The notes below the pieces were generated by a model. The model worked only from the letters and a program-made list of their open reading frames with translations. It made no database searches and was not told the DNA's origin. Shown here piece after piece: positions 1 to 6,155 of a DNA stretch of 7,960 nt. The DNA is taken from positions 1-7,960 of the forward strand of contig DASTCC010000072.1 in NCBI GenBank assembly GCA_035711465.1, read 5' to 3'. This DNA is from DASTCC01 sp035711465. GTDB lineage: Bacteria > Acidobacteriota > Vicinamibacteria > Vicinamibacterales > SCN-69-37. Numbering within the stretch: position 1 is the first letter of the stretch; each line of letters opens with the position of its first letter. The position numbers and the translations under genes are program-made.

Positions 1-799
1 CGAGAATACGGAACAGCACGCGCAACGTTTCGAGCGCGCGGTCCCGATCGAGAGCTTCACCGACGAGGTCGCCAACCAGGAGCGAAGCGCCCTGCACGTG
101 CAGGGTCTCGGCCGGCATGACCTCGGCGAGGCCGCTCCGCGCAAGGTGCAACGCGCGGGCCATCAGCGCGTCGTAGAGCATCCGCTCCTGGCGCATCTCG
201 GCGGCAATCGCCGTCCGCGCTTCGTGGAGCGACAGCCCGCTGAACTGCTGGTTGACGTAGCTGGCCGCCTGGGCGAGCAGCGTCGCATCGAGGCGGGTCT
301 CGGTCTCGATCACTTTGTGCGTAATCTGCCCGCCCGACGCGACCACGACCACCAGCACGCGGCAGCCTTCGAGGTTGACGAAGTCGATGTGCTGGAGCCG
401 CACCGACGGATCGGCCGGCGCCACCACGAATCCAATCTGCTGCGAGGCGCGCGACACTTCCTGCGACGCGTTCTCGAGGACGTCGCCCACCGTCCCCGCC
501 TTCAGCAGCCGGGCCTCGACTTCGGGAGGCACGCGCGCGCGGCGCCGGGCGCCGAGCAGGATGTCGACGTACATCCGGTAACCGGAGTCGGTCGGGACAC
601 GGCCGGCCGACGTATGCGGCTGCCACACCAGGCCCTGTTCCTCGAGTCTGGCCAGGATGTTCCTGACCGTGGCCGAGGACAGCCCGAGCGCCGAGTGCTC
701 CGCCAGCCAGGCGGACGACACCGGTGCGCCCTGGTCGATGTACTCCGTCACGAGGCGCGCCAGTATTCGGCGCTGTCGGTCCGTCAACTCCGGATGCAT
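1..799 (-). CDS. hrcA: Heat-inducible transcription repressor HrcA (3' end beyond left edge)
   Basis: HrcA represses heat-shock operons (groESL, dnaK) by binding CIRCE operators, and needs GroEL to fold. I translated the frame from ATG 799-797 by hand. It stays open for 266 residues to the window edge; the family is about 340-350 residues, so roughly 75-85 are missing. The N-terminal winged-helix domain is clear: LTDRQRRILARLVTEYI (5-21), the recognition-helix region LSSATVRNILARLEEQG (40-56), then the HrcA signature QPHTSAGRVPTDSGYRMY (60-77). The GAF-like part follows (about 105-266), including QQIGFVVAP and LQHIDFVNLEG. No in-frame ATG, GTG or TTG occurs between this start and the CIRCE element, which supports the start, although no Shine-Dalgarno is visible. 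The upstream CIRCE shows it is autoregulated. grpE/dnaK/dnaJ often follow hrcA, but that lies outside the window. Confidence 0.93.
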   Translation of the reverse strand, partial: MHPELTDRQRRILARLVTEYIDQGAPVSSAWLAEHSALGLSSATVRNILARLEEQGLVWQPHTSAGRVPTDSGYRMYVDILLGARRRARVPPEVEARLLKAGTVGDVLENASQEVSRASQQIGFVVAPADPSVRLQHIDFVNLEGCRVLVVVVASGGQITHKVIETETRLDATLLAQAASYVNQQFSGLSLHEARTAIAAEMRQERMLYDALMARALHLARSGLAEVMPAETLHVQGASLLVGDLVGEALDRDRALETLRVLFRIL

Positions 800-813
800 G
801 GCGATGAACGCGG

Positions 814-840
814 TTAGCAGTCTGGCCGCGAGAGTGCTAA
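814..840 (-). promoter_or_regulatory. CIRCE operator (HrcA binding site)
   Basis: On the minus strand the site reads TTAGCACTC, nine spacer bases, then GACTGCTAA. The CIRCE consensus is TTAGCACTC-N9-GAGTGCTAA, so one arm is perfect and the other has a single mismatch (GACTGCTAA for GAGTGCTAA). It ends 14 bp before the hrcA ATG and begins one base after a TATACT -10-like hexamer. HrcA bound here would cover the expected transcription start and shut off its own gene. Confidence 0.92.
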
Positions 841-841
841 C

Positions 842-847
842 AGTATA
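842..847 (-). promoter_or_regulatory. Putative -10 box of the hrcA promoter
   Basis: The minus strand reads TATACT (consensus TATAAT, 5 of 6), in the only AT-rich patch of the 58-bp gap between the deaminase stop and hrcA. It directly abuts CIRCE. The hexamer 17 bp upstream (GGCCGG) does not resemble TTGACA, so the promoter is inferred from the -10 and from CIRCE placement only. Confidence 0.4.
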
Positions 848-857
848 ACAAATCGCG

Positions 858-2174
858 TCACAAACCGGCCCGTGCCATGAGTCTCGTCGCCGCAGATCGC
901 GCCTCGTGCGCGATCGCGCCGCGCTCGCCCCACGCGAGCGTGCCGTCGCGGGCCACCAGGCGGCCGTCCACGATTGTCGCCCGCACGTCGGACGGCCCGG
1001 CCGCGTAAACGACGTGCGAATACGGATCGGCGCCGGGGGCATGTCTGATGTCGTCGACGCCGACCACGATGACATCGGCTTTCTTGCCGACCTCGACGGA
1101 ACCGATCTCGGCGTCGAGCCCGAGCGTCTGCGCGCCGGCGCGCGTCGCCATCCACACCGCGTCGCGTGCCGTGAGCCGGCCGGGCGAGACCTGGGCCGCC
1201 TGCAGGGTCGCCGCGAGGCGCATCTCCCTGAACATGTCGAGCGCGTTGTTGCAGGCCGCGCCATCGGCCCCGAGCGAGACGCGGATGCCGCGCTCGCGCA
1301 TGCGCACGACCGGCGCGATGCCCGATCCGAGCTTGAGATTCGATCCGGGGCAATGGAGGACCTGGACGCGCCGTTCGGCGGCGATCGCCATCTCATCGTC
1401 GGTGAGCCAGACGCAGTGCGCGGCGCACAGCCGCTCGCTGGCGAGTCCAAGGGACGCGAGATACGCGAGGTTGTCCATGCCGGTCAGGTGGCGGACGAGC
1501 GCGATTTCGTCGCGCTGCTCGGACGCATGGGTGTGGATGAGCAGTCCTTCACGGGCCGAGACGTCGGCCACGGCCTCGAGCATCTCGCGCGTGCACGAGA
1601 GCGCGAATCGAGGCGCGAGCGCCGCGCCCAGGCGTCCGTCGGCGGCGCCCGACCAACGTCGATGGAGGTCGAGGCTCTCGTCGATCGCGTCGCGCGTCGC
1701 CTGATAGAGGCGCGCCGGCGTCTCGCCGCTCACGTCCATCAGGCACTTGCCGACGATCGCGCGGAGACCGGTAGCCGCGACGGCGTCGAACACCGCGTCG
1801 GTGTCGTGCACGGTTTCCATCGTCAGCACCGTGGTGGTGCCGCCGAGCAGCAGCTCGGCCGCGGCGAGCCGCGCCGCGGCCGCCAGCGTCTCGGCGTCGT
1901 GCGCGGCTTCGAGCGGCCAAACGCGCGTGCGCAGCCAGTCGAGCAGCGCGAGATCGTCGGCGAGCCCGCGGAACAGCGTCTGACACAAGTGCAGGTGTGT
2001 CTGCACGAACCCCGGCAGCACCAGCGCGCCGGCGGCCTCGACGACGTCTTCGTCACGCTCGCGTTCGAGGTTGCGCCCGATCGCGCTGATGCGGCCGGCG
2101 GTGACGCGCACGTCGGCGTCGACGACGTCGAGCGCGTCGTTCATGGTGACGACGGTGCCGGAGCGGATGATCAC
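858..2174 (-). CDS. mtaD: Amidohydrolase: 5'-deoxyadenosine / 5'-methylthioadenosine / S-adenosylhomocysteine deaminase family
   Basis: Metal-dependent deaminase of the amidohydrolase superfamily. It probably converts the adenine base of SAM by-products (MTA, SAH, 5'-deoxyadenosine) to hypoxanthine in the cytoplasm. At 438 residues it is full length. The metal site is complete: His60 and His62 in QTHLHLCQTLFRG, His216 in HTHASE with adjacent Glu219, His253 in AAHCVWL, and Asp304 in SLGADGAACNN. HCPGSNLKLGSGIAPV (274-289) is the usual substrate-loop region, and the C-terminal GSVEVGKKADVIVV (358-371) is typical of the fold. The start is GTG; the residues after it (IIRSGTVVTMN) match the expected first beta strand. 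No Shine-Dalgarno is evident, and the start lies 12 bp after the upstream PBP stop, so translation may be coupled. Exact substrate cannot be fixed from sequence; guanine or triazine deaminases are relatives, but the NNxLDMF segment favours the MTA/SAH/deoxyadenosine group. Confidence 0.85.
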   Translation of the reverse strand: MIIRSGTVVTMNDALDVVDADVRVTAGRISAIGRNLERERDEDVVEAAGALVLPGFVQTHLHLCQTLFRGLADDLALLDWLRTRVWPLEAAHDAETLAAAARLAAAELLLGGTTTVLTMETVHDTDAVFDAVAATGLRAIVGKCLMDVSGETPARLYQATRDAIDESLDLHRRWSGAADGRLGAALAPRFALSCTREMLEAVADVSAREGLLIHTHASEQRDEIALVRHLTGMDNLAYLASLGLASERLCAAHCVWLTDDEMAIAAERRVQVLHCPGSNLKLGSGIAPVVRMRERGIRVSLGADGAACNNALDMFREMRLAATLQAAQVSPGRLTARDAVWMATRAGAQTLGLDAEIGSVEVGKKADVIVVGVDDIRHAPGADPYSHVVYAAGPSDVRATIVDGRLVARDGTLAWGERGAIAHEARSAATRLMARAGL

Positions 2175-2186
2175 GGCGCGCCGTCG

Positions 2187-4613
2187 CTAGCGGATGATGC
2201 GACCGAAGGCGCGGCCGATGCTGCCGAAGAAGCGGCTGAAGGAGTTGCCGCCGTGCACGTGGCAGTAGAACGCCGGCTCGGTGCCGGCGAGGAACACCTC
2301 GGTGAACCGGCGCGGGCAGTCGGGCGTCGCCAGTAGCCCGGTGTCGCGATCGATCTCGGCGGTGACGATGCCGTTGGGCATCGAGAAGGGGATGCTCGCG
2401 CGCGCCGCCAGAGCGCGCCGCATGAACGAGGTCCAGATCGGCAGCGCCGCCTGCGATCCGCCGAGGCCGATCGGCTGGTTGTCGTCGAAGCCGACCCAGA
2501 CGATCGTCAGGAGCTCCGGGGTGAAGCCGACGAACCACGCGTCGCGGAGATCGTTGGTCGTGCCCGACTTGCCGGCCGCGTCGAGGCTGAACTGCGCGCG
2601 GGCGCCGGCGCCGGTGCCCTCGTTCATCACGCTGCGCATCATGCTGGTGACGAGGTACGTGGTGTCGGGCCGGGCGACGCTCCTGGTCGCCGCCGGCGGC
2701 AGCTCCCGGCTCTTGCCCTGCTCGACGAGCCGATCGATCGCCCGCAGCGGCCGCACACTGCCGTTGTTCATGAACAGCGTGTAGGCGGTCGCCATCTCGG
2801 CCGGCGTCGCTTCGAACACGCCGAGCGCGATCGAGGGGAACGGCCGCGCCGGCGTGCCGACGCCCGTCTTCTTCCACAGGTCGGCGACCCGGTCGTAACC
2901 GACGATCTCCGCGACCTTGATGGCGACGACGTTGCGCGACCGGGCCAGCGCCTGACGGAGCGTGACCGGGCCGTCGTACTCGTTCTGATAGTTGCCCGGC
3001 GAGTAGTCGTTCTCGCCGTCGCGGAACACCGTCGGCTCGTCCATCACTACCGACGCGGGCGTGATCTCGCTGCGGCCTTCGGCGGCCATCTGTTCGAACG
3101 CCGCCAGGTAGACGAACGGCTTGAACGTCGATCCCGGCTGTCGGCGCGCGGCGATGGCGCGGTTGTACTGCGACTGGCTGTAGGAGCGGCCGCCGACCAT
3201 GGCGAGAATCTCGCCGGTACGCGGATCGACGGCGACGAGCGCCGCCTGCGGCTGCCCCTTGGGCGGCCGCCTGCGCGCCGCCAGCTGCTTGTCGACCTGC
3301 GCCAACCCTTCGCTCACCGCCTCCTGCGCGATGCGCTGCATGTGCAGGTCGAGCGTCGTGTAGATGTCGACGGCGCCCGACTTCTCGATCGGCATCTTCA
3401 CCTGGTCTTCGAGGACCTGGCTGACGTAGTCGACGAAGTAGGGCGCTTCGTTTTCGAGCGCGCGGGCGGCGACCTTGAGCGGCTCGGCCTTGGCGCGCGC
3501 GGCGTCCTCGGCGCGCACGTAACCGACCTCGACCATCTCCTGGAGGACGACGTCGCGGCGCTCCTGCGCGCGCTCGGGGTTGCGGAACGGCGACAGCCGC
3601 GACGGCGACTGGATCACGCCGGCGATCGTCGCCGCCTCGCCGAGGGTGACGTTGCTGATGTCCTTGCCGAAGAAGATGCGCGCCGCCTCGGCGACGCCGC
3701 GGATCTCGAACGGTCCGCGCTGGCCGAGCACGACCTCGTTGAGATAGAGCTCGAGGATCTGCTCCTTGCTCAGGCGCGTCTCGAGGACGATCGCCATGAA
3801 CTGCTCCTGCAGCTTGCGGCGCATCGTCTTCTCGGGCGTCAGGAAGGTGTTCTTGACGATCTGCTGTGTCACCGTGCTGCCGCCGACCAGGTATTCCTTG
3901 GTGCCGCGGAGGTTGGTGATCAGCGCGCCGACCGATCCGATGATGTCGACGCCGGGATGATCGAAGAAGCGCCGGTCCTCGATAGCGACAACCGCCTGGA
4001 CCATGCGCTCGGGAATGCTGTTGAGCGGCACGTAGCGCTTGCGCTCGCCGGGCGCGAGCGACGCGACCAGCGCCGGCTCGAGCGCCAGCGTCTTGACGGC
4101 CTTGCCGCCCTCGGTCATCCGGGTGATCGTGGGCGAGTTGCCCTTGCGGAAATCGACTTTCACGATCCGCGGTTTGGCATTGCCGGCCGCTCGCACGTGG
4201 ATCGTGACCGTGTCGTCGCCGGCGACGAATTCACCAGGTCTGTCGGCGCTCGCCTTCTGCGTGTAGCGGACGTCGTTGAGCCGCTGGATCAGCTGGGTGG
4301 GCGACAGGCCCCGTCCCACCGTCAGCTCGAACGGCCGGGCGAAGACGCGCGGTACCGGACGCTCGTCGCCGCCGAACCTCGCGTCGATCATCCGCGCGTA
4401 GGCGAACCACAGCACGCCGAGGACGACGACGCCCAGTGCCGCGGCGCCGGCGCTGCCATAGATCACGTAGCGGAGCCACGGCCGTGACCCCCTCGGCAGC
4501 AGGATGCGCAAGCCCCGGGCGTGCGGCGTTCGCGTCGCCGGCCGTGCGCGTGTCGGTCGCCGTGGCGGGCGAGTGGCCATTGGCCTGAAAGTGTACGGCA
4601 TCCAGCCGTCCAC
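2187..4613 (-). CDS. Bifunctional class A penicillin-binding protein, PBP1b-like (glycosyltransferase + transpeptidase)
   Basis: Polymerises lipid II into glycan strands and cross-links the stem peptides, anchored in the inner membrane with its bulk in the periplasm. Of 808 residues, 1-47 form a basic cytoplasmic tail and about 48-72 a membrane segment. About 85-195 resembles the UB2H domain of PBP1b, including RPGEFV at 125-130. The GT51 domain has EDRRFFDHPG with catalytic Glu212, GGSTVTQQ (244-251), RKLQEQ with Glu270, and ELYLNEVVLG (288-297). The transpeptidase has SxxK at Ser495-Lys498, SRN at 559-561 and KSGT at 682-685. A Cys766/Cys784 pair lies near the C-terminus, followed by a basic amphipathic tail (791-808). 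The GTG start is favoured by GGAGG 12 nt upstream; ATG codons at residues 5 and 12 lack a good site. It is divergent from the lyase gene and probably leads an operon with the deaminase. Confidence 0.95.
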   Translation of the reverse strand: MDGWMPYTFRPMATRPPRRPTRARPATRTPHARGLRILLPRGSRPWLRYVIYGSAGAAALGVVVLGVLWFAYARMIDARFGGDERPVPRVFARPFELTVGRGLSPTQLIQRLNDVRYTQKASADRPGEFVAGDDTVTIHVRAAGNAKPRIVKVDFRKGNSPTITRMTEGGKAVKTLALEPALVASLAPGERKRYVPLNSIPERMVQAVVAIEDRRFFDHPGVDIIGSVGALITNLRGTKEYLVGGSTVTQQIVKNTFLTPEKTMRRKLQEQFMAIVLETRLSKEQILELYLNEVVLGQRGPFEIRGVAEAARIFFGKDISNVTLGEAATIAGVIQSPSRLSPFRNPERAQERRDVVLQEMVEVGYVRAEDAARAKAEPLKVAARALENEAPYFVDYVSQVLEDQVKMPIEKSGAVDIYTTLDLHMQRIAQEAVSEGLAQVDKQLAARRRPPKGQPQAALVAVDPRTGEILAMVGGRSYSQSQYNRAIAARRQPGSTFKPFVYLAAFEQMAAEGRSEITPASVVMDEPTVFRDGENDYSPGNYQNEYDGPVTLRQALARSRNVVAIKVAEIVGYDRVADLWKKTGVGTPARPFPSIALGVFEATPAEMATAYTLFMNNGSVRPLRAIDRLVEQGKSRELPPAATRSVARPDTTYLVTSMMRSVMNEGTGAGARAQFSLDAAGKSGTTNDLRDAWFVGFTPELLTIVWVGFDDNQPIGLGGSQAALPIWTSFMRRALAARASIPFSMPNGIVTAEIDRDTGLLATPDCPRRFTEVFLAGTEPAFYCHVHGGNSFSRFFGSIGRAFGRIIR

Positions 4614-4625
4614 GGACGCTTGACA

Positions 4626-4630
4626 CCTCC
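4626..4630 (-). promoter_or_regulatory. Ribosome binding site of the PBP gene (supports GTG start)
   Basis: GGAGG on the minus strand, 12 nt before GTG 4613. It is the only strong Shine-Dalgarno near the possible starts; the ATGs at 4601 and 4580 are too far from it. Spacing is somewhat long. The whole 52-bp gap to the divergent lyase gene must hold both promoters, or they lie inside the opposing coding regions; I saw no convincing -35/-10 pair. Confidence 0.5.
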
Positions 4631-4665
4631 GAAACCGCCGACTAACGTCACTTTCCCGCGCCCCG

Positions 4666-6114
4666 ATGGCGTTTCATCCCGAATACGTGCGCCTCGTCCT
4701 CGACGAGAACTTCGAAGACGCCAAGCGGCTCTTCCTGGATCCGTTGATGGCGATTCAGTACGCGCACCTGGCGATGCTGGCCGAAACCGGGATCGTCGGC
4801 CGACCGGAGGCGCGCCGGCTGCGAGCGGCTCTCGACGCGATCGATCTCGCCGCCGTGCGCGCCACGCGGTACGACGGCGAGTGCGAAGACCTCTTCTTTC
4901 ATGTCGAACGGTTGATCGTCGAGGCGTGCGGCGCCGACGCCGCCGGGCAGATGCACACCGCGCGAAGCCGGAACGACATCGACATGACGATGTACCGGAT
5001 GCGGCTGCGAGAGCAGCTGCTCGATCTCGCCGGCGAGGCGCTGGCGCTGCGGCGCGGGCTCGCGACGCTCGCCGGCGCGCATCGCGAGACGATCTTCCCG
5101 GCCCACACGCACACCCAGCCGGCGCAGCCGACGACGGTGGCGCACTATCTGCTCGCGTTCATCGAGGAGCTGGCACGCGACCACGCCCGCATCGTCGCCG
5201 CGTTCGAAACGACCAACCGCTGTCCCCTCGGCGCCTGCGCGATTACCGGCACCGGCTTTCCCATCGATCGCCGCCGGACCAGCGAGCTGCTCGGCTTCAG
5301 CGGTCCGACCGGCAACACCTACGGCAGCATCGCGACGGTCGACTACGTGCTCGAGAGCGCGGGCGCGGCCGTCGTAACGCTGGCGGGTCTCGGCCGGTTC
5401 CTGCAGGACATGCTGCTCTGGTGCACGCGCGAGATTGGCTATCTGCGCCTGCCGGACACGCTGGTGCAGGCGAGCAGCATCATGCCGCAGAAGCGCAACC
5501 CGGTGGCGCTCGAGCACGCGCGCTCGCTGTCCTCGAAGGCGCTCGCCCAGGCCGCGTCGCTCGCCACCGTCGTCCACAACACCCCGTACGGCGACATCGT
5601 CGACACCGAAGACGACTTTCAGCCGCTCGTCGACGCCGCGCTGCGCGACGCAACGCGCGCGCTGGCGCTCGCGGCGGTCGCGATGGCCGGGGCCGAGCTG
5701 GACACCGCGAAGATGGTGGCGCGCGCGCACGAGCATTGGGTCACGGTCACCGAGCTCTCGGATACGCTCGCCCGCGACCACGGCGTGCCCTTCCGCGCCG
5801 CGCACGCGATCGCCGCGCGTCTCGTCCGGACGCGGGGCGCGGGCGGATCGATCGGCGCCCTGCTGGCCGCCGCCGCGAAAGAGATCGCAGGCCGCGAGAT
5901 CGTGATCGCCGACGACGTGCTCGCGCGGCTGCTCAGCCCGCAGCACTTCGTCGACATCCGCCGGACACCCGGCGGCCCGTCACCAGCCGTCACCGCTCGT
6001 GCGCTCGTCGAAGGCCATGCGGCGATCGAGCGCGATGCCGGCGCGATCGCCGAGCGCAGACGCCTGATCGCGGCCGCGTCAGCCGCGCGGCGCGCCGCGG
6101 CAGACGCTATCTAA
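4666..6114 (+). CDS. Argininosuccinate lyase-family C-N lyase (ArgH-like, EDDS-lyase-type), possibly not the arginine enzyme
   Basis: Member of the fumarase/aspartase/argininosuccinate lyase superfamily, which eliminates fumarate from N-substituted aspartates; 482 residues. Superfamily regions are intact: HTARSRND (97-104), THTQPAQPTT with probable catalytic His149, and the signature loop SSIMPQKRNP (270-279) carrying the catalytic serine. Unlike canonical ArgH, it lacks the N-terminal LWGGRF-type opening and has IDMTMYRM after RSRND in place of QVATD. It has MPQKRNPV instead of MPQKKNPD, and HNTPYGDIVDTEDDFQPL (304-321) where ArgH has a YNxDLQEDK motif. From memory, these traits and the opening HPEYVRLVLDENFEDA resemble EDDS lyase and related uncharacterised lyases. 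Annotation pipelines would probably call it argH. No other arginine gene is nearby. The ATG is the first possible start: an in-frame TGA lies at 4621 with no start between. No Shine-Dalgarno is visible. It faces bshC tail to tail. Confidence 0.85.
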   Translation: MAFHPEYVRLVLDENFEDAKRLFLDPLMAIQYAHLAMLAETGIVGRPEARRLRAALDAIDLAAVRATRYDGECEDLFFHVERLIVEACGADAAGQMHTARSRNDIDMTMYRMRLREQLLDLAGEALALRRGLATLAGAHRETIFPAHTHTQPAQPTTVAHYLLAFIEELARDHARIVAAFETTNRCPLGACAITGTGFPIDRRRTSELLGFSGPTGNTYGSIATVDYVLESAGAAVVTLAGLGRFLQDMLLWCTREIGYLRLPDTLVQASSIMPQKRNPVALEHARSLSSKALAQAASLATVVHNTPYGDIVDTEDDFQPLVDAALRDATRALALAAVAMAGAELDTAKMVARAHEHWVTVTELSDTLARDHGVPFRAAHAIAARLVRTRGAGGSIGALLAAAAKEIAGREIVIADDVLARLLSPQHFVDIRRTPGGPSPAVTARALVEGHAAIERDAGAIAERRRLIAAASAARRAAADAI

Positions 6115-6121
6115 TTGGAGC

Positions 6122-6153
6122 GCCCAAGCCCCAAGGCCCAAGCCCCAGGGCCC
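6122..6153. repeat. Intergenic heptamer / 14-mer tandem repeat
   Basis: Two adjacent 14-bp units, GCCCAAGCCCCAAG (6122-6135) and GCCCAAGCCCCAGG (6136-6149), match at 13 of 14 positions; GCCC begins a third. Each unit is itself two near-identical heptamers of the form (G/C)CCCAAG. The repeat fills most of the 41-bp gap between the convergent lyase and bshC genes. GGCCC/GGGCC arms (6135-6139 and 6148-6152) could pair around an 8-nt loop, but no T-run follows. Confidence 0.8.
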
Positions 6154-6155
6154 GC

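Noticed and set aside
57..626. Minus-strand open frame of 189 codons
   Set aside because: It is a different frame across hrcA. Its Arg/Ala/Pro-rich product has no recognisable motif, whereas the overlapping frame encodes an unmistakable HrcA.
906..2336. Long plus-strand open frame opposite the deaminase
   Set aside because: It is antisense to a gene with complete metal-site motifs; its composition (Arg, Gly, Asp, His-rich, no domains) is typical of high-GC shadow frames.
3342..4487. Long plus-strand open frame opposite the PBP
   Set aside because: It is antisense to the GT51 and transpeptidase-coding region and has no recognisable domain or independent signals.
4614..4665. Divergent promoter pair between the PBP and lyase genes
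   Set aside because: A promoter is expected here, but no -35/-10 pair of convincing quality could be seen on either strand, so no element was annotated beyond the GGAGG site.
4648..5946. Minus-strand open frame of 432 codons opposite the lyase
   Set aside because: It is the complement of a real lyase gene, Arg/Gly/Val-rich and without motifs. It would also overlap the divergent promoter gap.
6135..6152. Hairpin in the convergent gap as an intrinsic terminator
   Set aside because: The stem is only 5 bp with an 8-nt loop and no T-tract on either strand; the pairing is explained by the C/G-rich repeat.
6122..6153. Possible CRISPR-like array
   Set aside because: Units are 7/14 bp and directly adjacent, with no spacers and no cas genes nearby.
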